Below are positions 52,451 through 61,232 of a stretch of DNA of 64,000 bases, piece after piece. The notes below the pieces were generated by a model. The model was not told where the DNA came from. It worked only from the letters and a program-made list of their open reading frames with translations, and did no database searches. A program made the translations under genes and the position numbers. The stretch covers positions 31,940 through 95,939 of the forward strand of contig JBJFGR010000148.1 of assembly GCA_051892875.1 (NCBI GenBank), given 5' to 3'. Each line of letters begins with the position of its first letter. Position 1 is the first letter of the stretch. The stretch is from JBJFGR01 sp051892875 (GTDB lineage: Bacteria; Pseudomonadota; Gammaproteobacteria; Enterobacterales; Succinivibrionaceae).

Positions 52451-53384
52451 TTTCTACGCTCCACCTTTCAGCAATACGTAAAACAGCACTTCTAGATCTT
52501 GAATTTTGTTCAATTTCCATATCAGATGGAAAAATTGGTTTACCAATAGAGACAAAAGTTCGTGTTTTTAAAATTTCATTTTCTTTTACTGGTAATCCTT
52601 TAGGTGGTAACATTCCTTTTTCTGAACGTTTAATAAAATTCTTTACTAGACGATCTTCCAAAGAATGAAAACTTATAGCTACTAATCTACCTTTAACAGC
52701 TAACAACTTTGTTGATGATTCTAAAACCTTAGTAATTTCATCTAACTCACTGTTAATAAAAATTCTTATTCCCTGAAAAGTTCTTGTTGCAGGATTCTTG
52801 CCTTTTTCTTTTATCGGAATAACTCTCGCTACCATGTCAGACAATTGCTTAGTTGATACAAATGGAGATTGCTCTCTAGAATTTACAATAGCGTTTGCTA
52901 TTTTTTTAGCAAATCTTTCTTCACCATAGTCATGAAGAACTTTGGAAATTTCATCTGCAGAAGATCTATTTAACCACTCAGCAGCACTAATACCAGTTGA
53001 TGGATCCATTCTCATATCCAAAGGACCATCATTCATAAAACTAAATCCTCTATTGGCATCATCTAACTGAGGCGAAGACACTCCAAAATCCATCAAAATA
53101 CCATTTACTTTTCCGATAACTTCTATTGGTAACAAATTTAATACTTCAGAGAATCTTCCATGAATTATTGAAAATCTTGGGTCAGATATTTTTTTTGCTT
53201 CTTCGATAGCTTGTGGATCCCTATCTATCGCATATAGACGTCCATGCTCATTTAATTTTGATAAAATCAACCTAGAGTGACCACCTCTACCAAAAGTACA
53301 ATCAACATAGATTCCGTCAGGAACAATAGATAAACCATCAACAGCTTCATTTAAGAGAACGGTAATATGTTTGAACTCTTCCAT
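52437..53384 (-). CDS. rsmH: 16S rRNA m4C1402 methyltransferase RsmH (MraW)
   Basis: N4-methylates C1402 of 16S rRNA. The ATG at 53384 gives 315 residues starting MEEFKHITVLLNEAVDGL; a TTG three codons earlier lies too close to the GTGGA ribosome site. YVDCTFGRGGHSRLIL, GILMDFGVSSPQLDDANRGFSF and ISFHSLEDRLVKNF are diagnostic. It is the first protein gene of the division cluster; mraZ, normally just upstream, is missing, and rnpB takes that place. Confidence 0.97.
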   Translation of the reverse strand: MEEFKHITVLLNEAVDGLSIVPDGIYVDCTFGRGGHSRLILSKLNEHGRLYAIDRDPQAIEEAKKISDPRFSIIHGRFSEVLNLLPIEVIGKVNGILMDFGVSSPQLDDANRGFSFMNDGPLDMRMDPSTGISAAEWLNRSSADEISKVLHDYGEERFAKKIANAIVNSREQSPFVSTKQLSDMVARVIPIKEKGKNPATRTFQGIRIFINSELDEITKVLESSTKLLAVKGRLVAISFHSLEDRLVKNFIKRSEKGMLPPKGLPVKENEILKTRTFVSIGKPIFPSDMEIEQNSRSRSAVLRIAERWSVENGNC

Positions 53385-53438
53385 ATATATCAATCCACTT
53401 CGACGGAAAATAAGAAAATGAAGAAATTAGAAAAAAAT

Positions 53439-53801
53439 GAGTCAGCCTATAAGCCGGGTTCTGTACTGTGTTATTCAGCGGTAATCATTCATCTACGTTA
53501 AAGATCACTCCCTAACTTTAGCGACCAACCCGCTCCTTACGCGAGCAACGTTAACGAAGCCTATTTGGTCTTGCTCCGGGTAGAGTTTACCATGCCACAA
53601 TCTGTTGCCAGTTGTGCGGTGTGCTCTTACCACACCATTTCACCCTTACCGATAAACGGCGGTATACTTTCTGTTGCACTTGTCGTGAATTTTCATTCCC
53701 TAGGCGTTACCTAGTACCCTGCTCTGTGGAGCCCGGACTTTCCTCCCCCCCATATGTCTGCTTTCGCACAACCATGAAGCAGCGATTACCCAGCCAACTC
53801 G
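53439..53801 (-). ncRNA. rnpB: RNase P RNA (bacterial type A)
   Basis: Catalytic RNA of RNase P, which trims tRNA 5' leaders. Read on the minus strand the sequence contains the invariant GAGGAAAGTCCGGGCTCC (53725-53742), then AGAGCAGGGTACTAGGTAACGCCTAG, later GGGTAAACTC-type P10/11 sequence and the 3' ACAGAACCCGGCTTATAGGC element; the ends GAGTTGGCT and AGGCTGACTC can pair as helix P1. About 363 nt, typical for the class. A T-run follows at 53431-53437. The P15 GGTAA...GGCGTT features fit type A. Ends are estimated within a few bases. Confidence 0.95.
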
Positions 53802-53833
53802 ATAGACAATTATATCACAAAATACTTTTTTTT

Positions 53834-54685
53834 CTAATTATTTTCTTCACTTATATCTAAAGCTATTTTGTACAAATCATTCTTTTTAAGATTACAAAAA
53901 TCAGCAACTATCGAACAAGCTTTTTTAGTAGGCATTTCATCTAGCAATACTTTCAACAATTTCAAAGCATCATCGTTTATTATTTCCTGTTCTTGTCTAT
54001 AAGGACTAATAACAATTACCATCTCTCCTTTTGTAATATTAGGATCTTTTTCTAGTATGCCTAGTAAATCACGACCTTTGGAATAATAAAATGATTCAAA
54101 CGCTTTTGTTAGTTCTCTAGCTACCATAATATCTCTATCTGAATATATCTCTGAAATAATCTTTGCACTGTCAAATATTCTTCTAGGAGATTCATAAAAA
54201 ATCATTGTTCTTGGTTCTCTATAAAGACATTCAAGCTTATCCCTCAGAGCCTTTTCCTTAACTGGTAAAAAACCTTCGAAAGTAAATCTATCCGTAGGCA
54301 TACCACAAGCACATAGTGCTGTTATCGCTGCACAAGGGCCAGGTAATGGAATTACTTTTATTCCCCTATCAACACATGCTTTTACTAAATGATATCCAGG
54401 ATCAGAAACCAAAGGTGTTCCTGCATCTGAAATCAAAGCAACTGATTTTCCTAATTGAATATATTCTGTTATTTTTATAGATTTTTGAGCTTCATTGTAA
54501 TTATAAAAGCTCTCCAATTGAGCATTTTTAACTCCAATGTGTTCCAATAATGGTAAAGAATGTCTAGTATCCTCAGCACAGATAATATCTACTTCTTTCA
54601 AAACTTCAACTGCTCGATAAGTAATATCTTTTAAATTTCCAATTGGTGTTGGAACTATATAAAGCGCAGGCATTAACTCTAACAT
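53834..54685 (-). CDS. rsmI: 16S rRNA 2'-O-ribose C1402 methyltransferase RsmI
   Basis: 2'-O-methylates C1402, the same base that RsmH N4-methylates. The 283 residues show LYIVPTPIGNLKDITYRAVEVLKEVD, CAEDTRHSLPLL, LISDAGTPLVSDPGYHLV and the PLPGPCAAITALCACGMPTDRFTFEGFLP signature of the tetrapyrrole-methylase fold. GGAG lies 6 bases before the ATG at 54685, supporting it over the internal ATG four codons on. It is divergent from lpoA and just upstream of rnpB, as in many gammaproteobacteria. Confidence 0.97.
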   Translation of the reverse strand: MLELMPALYIVPTPIGNLKDITYRAVEVLKEVDIICAEDTRHSLPLLEHIGVKNAQLESFYNYNEAQKSIKITEYIQLGKSVALISDAGTPLVSDPGYHLVKACVDRGIKVIPLPGPCAAITALCACGMPTDRFTFEGFLPVKEKALRDKLECLYREPRTMIFYESPRRIFDSAKIISEIYSDRDIMVARELTKAFESFYYSKGRDLLGILEKDPNITKGEMVIVISPYRQEQEIINDDALKLLKVLLDEMPTKKACSIVADFCNLKKNDLYKIALDISEENN

Positions 54686-54775
54686 TCATTTCTCCATTAT
54701 TCAAAGAACCATCAAGTCAATAGAACAGATTTTATCACACGTTTGAAAATAATTCTGTTATAACTCATAATAGTG

Positions 54776-54781
54776 TATAAT
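54776..54781 (+). promoter_or_regulatory. putative -10 element of lpoA
   Basis: TATAAT 36 bases before the lpoA ATG at 54818. A second candidate, the extended -10 TGTTATAAC at 54756-54764, lies just upstream. Both argue against the GTG at 54773 being the start. Confidence 0.5.
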
Positions 54782-54817
54782 ATTTTATTATTACACTTGT
54801 TTTTCGGGATACAATTA

Positions 54818-56524
54818 ATGATTTCTATTAAAAAATTCTATATAACTTCTATTTTTATCTATTTTTTTTCATTATTATGTTTTGGTGGTTGCTCTTCTGT
54901 TTTTGATCATGATGCAAATCTAACCCCTTCCCCATTTCATGAATTAAATAAGAATGTAGAATGGTATGCCAAACAAGTTTCTGTTACCAAACCAGAATAT
55001 ACTTTTGATTGGCAAATACTACTAACGAGAGCTTATTTAGCAAGTGGTGATGTAACCAGCGCCACAAAAAACATAGAAGAAATGAGAAAATTAGCTATCA
55101 CACCTCTTCAAGGAAATGAAATAGATATTTTAGAAGCTTTAGTAAAAACAAGACAAGCTAAATTTAAAGAAGCTGAAAAAATATTATCTCAAGTAAATAC
55201 AATGATCCTACCAAATGACACCGCTTCATTCTTCTATGACTTGTACGCCTCAACACAAACCTCGCTAAACAAAAATGGTGAAGCAGGTATTTCTTTCCTA
55301 AACTTAGCACATTATCTTGACAGTAAAAACAAAAATGAAGCCTACAAAAAAGCTTTATCATCTTTTGAAAAATCTAACAATAAAGAATTATTAAGATTGT
55401 ATAAAATAGAAAATGACTATATCAATAAGGGTTTTATAGAATATGTAATGATAAATAATACAAAAAATAATAACTCTAAAAAAAGAATGTTAGCTAAGTT
55501 TAATAAAAAATATAAAGAGCATCCTATTCATTCATTAAACACTAATGAACAAGTTGTAGATAATCAAAATATAAATATCCCTGAACAAACTATTGCTATT
55601 TTTCTGCCATTAACAGGTAAATATGCCAATATTGTTGGAAACCCTGTAAAATTGGGGATTTTAAATGCCTATAAGGATCTTGGTACAAATATTAATTTAA
55701 AATTTTATGATACTGCTAATACAAGCATTGAAAAAGCTTATAAAGAAGCTTTACAAGATAAAGCATCTATTATTATAGGACCTATTATAAAAGAAGATGT
55801 TCTAAAATTACAAAATCTAAATCCAACAGTGCCTGTTATTGCACTAAATGAAATAGATTCTAAATTAAAAAATGTATATTATCTAACTCTTTCTCCAAAT
55901 GTTGAAACACAAAATATTGCAAATAATATGTTACAGGATAATATACACGCTCCTGTTATACTCGTTCCCAAAAATGAAAAAGGGGAAAAGTTTAGTGCAT
56001 CATTTGTAAAATCTTGGAATTCCGTATCAAACAAAGCAAAAGCAAATACTTGTTATTTTTCAGATATAAATTCGCTACAAAATGTTTTAAAATCTTGTTT
56101 TAATAAAAATAATTACGATGCAGCATATATCTATGGTACAGCAAATGAAGCTTCAATAATCAGAGAGTTTGCTAAGAAGGTAACTAAATCTTTACCTATT
56201 TATTATGTTGGTTCAAAAAGTAATAATGGCATATTAAATTCTAGTGTTTTACAGTCTTTAAATGGTATGAAATTAATCGATCAACCGTGGATGATTAAAA
56301 ATAGTACTAAAAAAGAAAAAATATTAACCTTACTACCAAAGGCCAGTGGCGATAATTTAAGATGCTTTGCTATAGGATACGACGCATTAAATTTAGCGAT
56401 AAATCTACAAAATATGGTTTCTATTCCAAACTCTACAATCAATGGTCTATCAGGAGTTATATTAATTAATAATAGTGGGAATCTAGTTAGGACGTTAGAA
56501 GTAACAATAATTGGAAATAATTAA
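54818..56524 (+). CDS. lpoA: outer-membrane lipoprotein LpoA, activator of PBP1A
   Basis: Outer-membrane lipoprotein that reaches through the periplasm to stimulate PBP1A. From the ATG at 54818 it has 568 residues: a lipoprotein signal with lipobox FGGC and lipidated C25, an N-terminal TPR-like helical domain (about 45-230) and a C-terminal periplasmic-binding-protein-like LppC domain (about 250-568) starting TIAIFLPLTGKYANIVGNPVKLGILNAY. A GTG 45 bases upstream is in frame, but the TATAAT box overlaps it. The rsmI-lpoA divergence followed by diaA matches gammaproteobacteria; yraN, often between them, is missing. Confidence 0.92.
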   Translation: MISIKKFYITSIFIYFFSLLCFGGCSSVFDHDANLTPSPFHELNKNVEWYAKQVSVTKPEYTFDWQILLTRAYLASGDVTSATKNIEEMRKLAITPLQGNEIDILEALVKTRQAKFKEAEKILSQVNTMILPNDTASFFYDLYASTQTSLNKNGEAGISFLNLAHYLDSKNKNEAYKKALSSFEKSNNKELLRLYKIENDYINKGFIEYVMINNTKNNNSKKRMLAKFNKKYKEHPIHSLNTNEQVVDNQNINIPEQTIAIFLPLTGKYANIVGNPVKLGILNAYKDLGTNINLKFYDTANTSIEKAYKEALQDKASIIIGPIIKEDVLKLQNLNPTVPVIALNEIDSKLKNVYYLTLSPNVETQNIANNMLQDNIHAPVILVPKNEKGEKFSASFVKSWNSVSNKAKANTCYFSDINSLQNVLKSCFNKNNYDAAYIYGTANEASIIREFAKKVTKSLPIYYVGSKSNNGILNSSVLQSLNGMKLIDQPWMIKNSTKKEKILTLLPKASGDNLRCFAIGYDALNLAINLQNMVSIPNSTINGLSGVILINNSGNLVRTLEVTIIGNN

Positions 56525-56525
56525 A

Positions 56526-57107
56526 TTGAAAAATGTAATTGAACAACTTATTACTGAAAATATTGGCACAGTCTACTCTCAAAATCAAGAGACTATCGAT
56601 ACAATAGAGGCTGCTGTCGGAATTTTAAGTTTAGCAGTATCTGAAAACAAAATAATATGTATGGGAAGTACAGAGTGTGAATACTTATGTAATATGTTTT
56701 CCAGTATGATTAATACACACTCTGTAACTACAACTGGATCATTACGCTCCATTCATTTAACTACAAATAATATTGAACATAATTTTCTGCCAATTAATGA
56801 TGAAAAATATTTTTCTCTGCTTATGCAATTGGAACTACTCTATAAAGAAGGGGATATTCTGTTATTGATAAGCAATAAAGAAGAAAATAATATAACTCAA
56901 CAAATTATTGATTATGCACATCAATTATCAATACCTTTTGTTTTAATCACAAATAGCGATAATACAACAATAAAAGAATGCATCCATGATGAAGATATTC
57001 CTATTTATATAAAATCTGAAAATATACATTCATTTATGATTGTATCACACTTAGTATTGACAATTATTATTTCTTTAATTAATGAAGATGTATCTATTGA
57101 TTACTAA
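56526..57107 (+). CDS. diaA: DiaA-like SIS-domain protein, degenerate sugar-phosphate loop
   Basis: Probable DiaA, which binds DnaA in E. coli and promotes timely initiation of replication. The TTG at 56526 follows the lpoA stop directly and gives 193 residues, aligning ENKIICMG with E. coli NKILCCGNG at nearly the same residue number; a TTG five codons earlier is possible. The SIS fold is suggested by FSSMINTH, GDILLLISN and IPFVLITNSDNT. The usual GNGxS loop reads GSTECE, so sugar-phosphate binding is doubtful, and identity rests mainly on position after lpoA. GmhA-like function is unlikely. Confidence 0.65.
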   Translation: MKNVIEQLITENIGTVYSQNQETIDTIEAAVGILSLAVSENKIICMGSTECEYLCNMFSSMINTHSVTTTGSLRSIHLTTNNIEHNFLPINDEKYFSLLMQLELLYKEGDILLLISNKEENNITQQIIDYAHQLSIPFVLITNSDNTTIKECIHDEDIPIYIKSENIHSFMIVSHLVLTIIISLINEDVSIDY

Positions 57108-57117
57108 CATAATATAC

Positions 57118-57146
57118 AAGATTTGTTATATTTGATAACAAATCTT
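57118..57146. terminator. 12-bp hairpin between convergent diaA and sspB
   Basis: Perfect stem AAGATTTGTTAT (57118-57129) and ATAACAAATCTT (57135-57146) with a 5-base loop, placed between stop codons of two converging genes. It has no strong T-run on either side, so its strength is uncertain. Confidence 0.6.
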
Positions 57147-57161
57147 ATATTGCTAGTATTA

Positions 57162-57683
57162 CTATTCAACAATCTCAAATATTGGTTTCTTTCTTTCTTC
57201 TTCAGTTTTTCCTTTAGTAGAATTCAAATCATGATTTGACTTTTGTGTTTCTTGTTCTACATTTAAGGAATTATCTTGATCCACAGCACTTAAATGCGAA
57301 GAAGCATCTTTTGTTTTTCTATTATTTCTATTTTCATAATAATCATCATAAGCTTTCTCAGGGAACATATACATTCCTAATGAAGGAGCTTCTCTCGGAT
57401 ATATTGTTGAAATCGAAATCATAGGAACATAAACATCATGCGGAACACCACCAAAACGAGCACTAAAAGAAATCGCTTCATTATCAATAACCAAATTATG
57501 TACCGCTAAAGGAGAAATATTTAATATAATCATTCCGTTTTGAGCATACTGTAAGGGCAAGGATACATCTGGATAATTAACATTGACTGAAATTTGTGGA
57601 GTCATTCTATTATCTACCATCCAATCGTACATAGCCCTAACTATATAAGGGCGACAAGGAGGCACTTTGAAATCATCAACCAT
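57162..57683 (-). CDS. sspB: ClpXP adaptor SspB
   Basis: Delivers ssrA-tagged and other substrates to ClpXP. The 173 residues contain the substrate-binding domain (about 5-112; RPYIVRAMYDWMVDNRMTPQISVNV, MIILNISPLAVHNLVI, FSARFGGVPHDVYVP), a long charged flexible linker rich in Asn/Lys/Glu, and a short C-terminal hydrophobic tail PIFEIVE in the place of the ClpX-binding XB peptide. It lies after rplM-rpsI; sspA, normally between rpsI and sspB, is missing. Confidence 0.93.
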   Translation of the reverse strand: MVDDFKVPPCRPYIVRAMYDWMVDNRMTPQISVNVNYPDVSLPLQYAQNGMIILNISPLAVHNLVIDNEAISFSARFGGVPHDVYVPMISISTIYPREAPSLGMYMFPEKAYDDYYENRNNRKTKDASSHLSAVDQDNSLNVEQETQKSNHDLNSTKGKTEEERKKPIFEIVE

Positions 57684-57850
57684 ATATAATCCTAAAATAA
57701 ATAATTCTTAATTTTATTACATAATATCATATAGATTATTTTAATAAAATTTTTTTTTATTCTTTATAGTAAAATAGAAACTTATATCTACAAAAATCTA
57801 TAAATCATTATAAATATTTTAAACAAGAATGCAAAAATCTTCCAAAATAT
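57684..57850. other. AT-rich gap between sspB and rpsI
   Basis: About 170 bases with no gene. An sspB promoter on the minus strand must lie here because the rpsI terminator blocks read-through; I see no confident hexamers. Confidence 0.4.
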
Positions 57851-57882
57851 AAAAAACAAACCCCTAGCCGAAGCTAGGGGTT
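57851..57882 (-). terminator. terminator of rplM-rpsI
   Basis: GC-rich stem AACCCCTAGC (57859-57868) and GCTAGGGGTT (57873-57882) with a CGAA loop; the minus strand then reads T-rich. It lies 17 bases after rpsI. Confidence 0.92.
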
Positions 57883-57899
57883 GTACACAATATAAAATA

Positions 57900-58289
57900 T
57901 TAACGCTTTGAGTACTGAGGACGTTTACGAGCTTTGTGTAAACCAACCTTCTTACGTTCTACACAACGTGCATCACGTGTTACATAACCCGCTTTACGTA
58001 ATTCTGGACGGAATGATTCATCATAATCCATTAAAGCACGAGTTATACCATGACGAACAGCACCAGCTTGACCAGAAATACCACCACCAACTACAGTGAT
58101 GTATAAATCAAACTTATCTGTTAACTGTAAAAGTTCTAAAGGTTGACAAACAACCATACGTGCAGTTGGACGAGTAAAATATTCATCTAAAGCGCGATTA
58201 TTGATAGTAATCTTACCAGTACCTTGCTTAATAAAAACACGTGCTGTTGAGCTCTTGCGGCGGCCTGTACCATAATATTGTTCTACCAT
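57900..58289 (-). CDS. rpsI: 30S ribosomal protein S9
   Basis: Small-subunit head protein whose C-terminal tail reaches the P-site tRNA. The 129 residues show QYYGTGRRKSSTARVFIKQGTGKI, GGGISGQAGAVRHGITRAL and the basic C-terminus KKVGLHKARKRPQYSKR. It lies 11 bases after rplM in the universal rplM-rpsI order. Confidence 0.98.
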   Translation of the reverse strand: MVEQYYGTGRRKSSTARVFIKQGTGKITINNRALDEYFTRPTARMVVCQPLELLQLTDKFDLYITVVGGGISGQAGAVRHGITRALMDYDESFRPELRKAGYVTRDARCVERKKVGLHKARKRPQYSKR

Positions 58290-58300
58290 TTATTATATCC

Positions 58301-58729
58301 TTAAATGTCTAAAACCTGAGGTTGCTGAGCTGCATGTTCATGTGATGCACCTGCATATACCTTTAACTTACGGAACATTGCACGACCTAAAGGCCCTTTT
58401 GGCAACATACCACGAACTGCTGATTGAATAATCATTTCTGGTTTTGATGAAATTAACTTATCAAAAGATACAGATTTAATTCCACCAGGGAAACCTGTAT
58501 GAGAATGATACATCTTATCAGTATTCTTATTACCAGTTACACTTACCTTATCAGCATTGATTACAATAATATAATCACCAGTATCCATAAAAGGAGTGTA
58601 TTCTGGCTTATGCTTACCACGTAAACGTCTAGCAATTTCAGTTGCTAAACGACCAAGAGTCTTACCACTTGCATCAACTACATACCAATCACGCTTAATT
58701 GTGTCTGGTTTAGCTACAAAAGTTTTCAT
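58301..58729 (-). CDS. rplM: 50S ribosomal protein L13
   Basis: Early-assembling large-subunit protein. The ATG at 58729 gives 142 residues, the same length as E. coli L13, starting MKTFVAKPDTIKRDWYVVDASGKTLGRLA; an upstream in-frame ATG would add nine residues without family support. AVRGMLPKGPLGRAMFRKLKVYAG is diagnostic. A structured leader of about 140 nt precedes it (separate entry), where L13 autoregulates its mRNA in E. coli. Confidence 0.98.
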   Translation of the reverse strand: MKTFVAKPDTIKRDWYVVDASGKTLGRLATEIARRLRGKHKPEYTPFMDTGDYIIVINADKVSVTGNKNTDKMYHSHTGFPGGIKSVSFDKLISSKPEMIIQSAVRGMLPKGPLGRAMFRKLKVYAGASHEHAAQQPQVLDI

Positions 58730-58765
58730 TAGATTAACCCAACTAAAATTAGTCAATAAAACAAA

Positions 58766-58869
58766 GCAAACTATTAGTTTGCCACATTCTTCTTCGTCTT
58801 CTTACCCCCTTCGAGATAAGAACTCGAAACGCTTTACATACTAAAAGTATGAATGTAACGTATATGGGC
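58766..58869 (-). promoter_or_regulatory. structured 5' leader of rplM-rpsI
   Basis: Between the likely -10 and the rplM start, three hairpins can form: GCAAACT/AGTTTGC (58766-58782), TTCGAG/CTCGAA (58810-58828) and CATAC/GTATG (58837-58851, with an alternative TTACAT/ATGTAA pairing). An L13-binding autoregulatory leader is the natural reading but is inference. Confidence 0.5.
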
Positions 58870-58875
58870 ATGTGC

Positions 58876-58881
58876 ATAATA
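58876..58881 (-). promoter_or_regulatory. putative -10 element of rplM
   Basis: Minus-strand TATTAT preceded by TG, about 147 bases before the rplM start; transcription would begin near 58869. Confidence 0.4.
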
Positions 58882-59227
58882 CACTAAACTAAAAAAAAAA
58901 TCACTTTTTTTTTACTAAATCTATTGTTTAAGTTCGCTTGTATTGTTATTCTTATATTGAAAGCAGTATTTAAAATTGCTTTATAAAGCCAAAGTTCCTT
59001 AAAAACTCCTTTACAAATTTGAGAAAATTTTTAAAAATCATTAATTGACTATTAAATAATTCTTCTTATCTCTAAAAAATTAAGAACATAGAAAGCTTTT
59101 AGAAAATATAAAAACTCAACACCATAGAAGTTATATCAACAATTTGGGGTAACATAGACAATATATTCTGTTATGTAATATAATGATACTATAAATTTTT
59201 AACTATATCCCATAATGTGAGGTTCCA
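58882..59227. other. divergent rplM-zapG intergenic region
   Basis: AT-rich 346 bases with no gene seen. It includes A and T runs near 58891-58914 and a TATAAT at 59177-59182 that may serve zapG, with GAGG just before the zapG ATG. Confidence 0.5.
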
Positions 59228-59611
59228 ATGTATACAGAAAATGAAATTCTTATTTATATTATATTATCAGGCATCTCTGGTCTTGTTATTGGATACTTTA
59301 TTTGCTACATCACTTATAAAAACAAATCTTCCTCAAAACTAGAAGATGAACTAACAAAAACAAGAAGAGAAATTGCTAATCAAAAAAGAATTCTTTCTGA
59401 ATTTTTTAGTGGAGCTTCCAATCTTTTTGAACAATTAGATTCTTCCTTTTACAATTATGCAAAATATATGAATCAACATTCTGAAAAAATCTTCCCTTCA
59501 ACCTCTTTTCAATTCCATACATCAGATAAAAAAATAAATCGTGAAACTGGTAATTCTCATAACGATAAAGATAAAGATAATGAAACTGCTCCATTAGATA
59601 AAAAATCATAA
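59228..59611 (+). CDS. zapG: Z-ring-associated protein ZapG (YhcB, DUF1043)
   Basis: Inner-membrane protein linked to division and envelope synthesis in E. coli. The 127 residues have one N-terminal membrane helix (about 8-29), a coiled-coil region (about 35-60, KLEDELTKTRREIANQKRIL), the FFSGASNLFEQLDSSFYNYAKYM segment conserved in YhcB proteins and a polar Lys/Asp-rich tail. It lies upstream of degQ-degS, the same order as E. coli yhcB-degQ-degS. Confidence 0.9.
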   Translation: MYTENEILIYIILSGISGLVIGYFICYITYKNKSSSKLEDELTKTRREIANQKRILSEFFSGASNLFEQLDSSFYNYAKYMNQHSEKIFPSTSFQFHTSDKKINRETGNSHNDKDKDNETAPLDKKS

Positions 59612-59813
59612 ACTTTTATTATAATTAGTTTTATAAATGCATACTTTAAATTAAAACAATAAACAATCAAAATCATATAAAAGCTCTTAAGTATGCATTT
59701 TAGTTTTTAATGCTTCCACTGTTAACATCTTTAAATTTTGTGAACTTTTAATATAATTGCTTGTCTTATTTACTGATAGATTTTATTTTAATTATTAATT
59801 CAGAGACTTTATT

Positions 59814-61166
59814 ATGAGAAAAAATAAATCATTATGTATTTTATCTTTGGCTATTTCACTCTGTTGTGTTCAAAATTCTTATGCAGATGTAACACCGATA
59901 ATTCAAGATTTCTCTAATACACGAGATGGTGTCCCTTCTTTAGCTCCATTAGTAGAAAAGGTTATACCAGCTGTAGTTAATATTTCTGTAAACGGGAAAA
60001 AAACTATCAATAACGATATCATGATACCTGAACAATTTAGATTTTTTATGCCTGATATACCAAAGGAAAGAGCTTTTTCAGCATTAGGATCTGGTGTTAT
60101 TATCGATAAAGATAAGGGTTATGTAATAACAAACTTTCATGTTATAGATGGTGCTAATGAAATTAAAATAACTCTCCACGATGGAAGAACTTTTTTAGCT
60201 GAAAAAAAGGGAGAAGATCGACAAACAGACTTTGCATTACTTCAACTTAAAGATTTTTCTAATTTAACAGAAATACCTTTTGCAAATTCTGATAATTTAA
60301 AAGTCGGTGATTTTGCAATTGCTATTGGCAATCCTTTTGGATTAGGACAAACAGTTACTTCAGGTATAATTAGTGCTCTTGGAAGATCTGGATTAAATAT
60401 TGAAAATTATGAAAACTTTATACAAACTGATGCCGCTATAAATTCAGGCAATTCAGGTGGTGCGTTAATAAACTTAAAAGGAGAACTTATAGGTATAAAT
60501 ACAGCAATACTAGGTAATTCTGGTGGTAATATAGGTATCGGGTTTGCTATTCCATCAAATATGATTAAATCTATATTGAAACAACTATTAGACCATGGTT
60601 CTATAAAACGAGGTTTATTAGGTATATTAGGTTCAGAAGTTACTGAAGAATTAGCAAAAAATTTCGAATACAAAAATGTAAATGGAGCTTTTGTTAACGA
60701 AGTACAAAAAGATAGTGCCGCTGATAAAGCAGGTATAAAACCAGGCGATATCATAAATACTATTAATGGTGTACCAATTTCAAATTTTGGTCAGCTTAGA
60801 GCAAAAATAGCAACTTTAGGAGCTGGAGCAAATGTTAAACTTGGTATTTTTAGAAATGGCAACCAAATAGAACTTAATGCAACTCTCGATTCCGACAGTA
60901 ATATTCAAGTTTTAGACTACAAAAATACAATAATTGAAGGTGCTTCTTTTAAAAATAATGGTAATGGCGTTGAAGTAACAGATGTAAAAACAAACTCTCC
61001 TGCTTATAGATTAAATATCAAAAAAGGTGATATAATCGTTGAAGTAAATAAAAAAACTATAAAAAACACTAACGATTTGTCAAAAGCTTTATCTACAAAT
61101 TCAAAATTTATTGCATTAAAAATTTTGAGGGGTAATACAACTGTATACATAACAAGAAACTACTAA
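59814..61166 (+). CDS. degQ: periplasmic serine protease DegQ (HtrA family)
   Basis: Periplasmic protease and chaperone for misfolded proteins. The 450 residues have a signal peptide (about 1-24, after SYA), a trypsin-like domain with catalytic H109 (TNFHVID), D139 (RQTDFALL) and S214 (NSGNSGGAL), and two PDZ domains (about 255-345 and 365-445). Length and the short loop after the signal fit DegQ better than DegP. It sits directly before degS, as in E. coli. Confidence 0.93.
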   Translation: MRKNKSLCILSLAISLCCVQNSYADVTPIIQDFSNTRDGVPSLAPLVEKVIPAVVNISVNGKKTINNDIMIPEQFRFFMPDIPKERAFSALGSGVIIDKDKGYVITNFHVIDGANEIKITLHDGRTFLAEKKGEDRQTDFALLQLKDFSNLTEIPFANSDNLKVGDFAIAIGNPFGLGQTVTSGIISALGRSGLNIENYENFIQTDAAINSGNSGGALINLKGELIGINTAILGNSGGNIGIGFAIPSNMIKSILKQLLDHGSIKRGLLGILGSEVTEELAKNFEYKNVNGAFVNEVQKDSAADKAGIKPGDIINTINGVPISNFGQLRAKIATLGAGANVKLGIFRNGNQIELNATLDSDSNIQVLDYKNTIIEGASFKNNGNGVEVTDVKTNSPAYRLNIKKGDIIVEVNKKTIKNTNDLSKALSTNSKFIALKILRGNTTVYITRNY

Positions 61167-61191
61167 TTAGCACATAAATCATGCAAACTTC

Positions 61192-61232
61192 AAAGGATTT
61201 AGATTATATACTGTCTAAATCCTTTACTTTTT
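61192..61232 (+). terminator. terminator of degQ
   Basis: Twelve-bp stem AAAGGATTTAGA (61192-61203) and TCTAAATCCTTT (61214-61225) with a 10-base loop, followed by ACTTTTT. It lies 25 bases after the stop. Confidence 0.88.

Noticed and set aside
53612..53860. Open frame of 82 codons on the plus strand
   Set aside because: It lies antisense across the RNase P RNA gene, whose conserved elements fully explain the sequence.
54773..54817. Earlier GTG start for lpoA
   Set aside because: A TATAAT promoter box overlaps it, and the later ATG gives a normal lipoprotein signal.
60407..60754. Minus-strand open frame of 115 codons inside degQ
   Set aside because: Antisense to the conserved protease and PDZ region; composition reflects the complementary strand.
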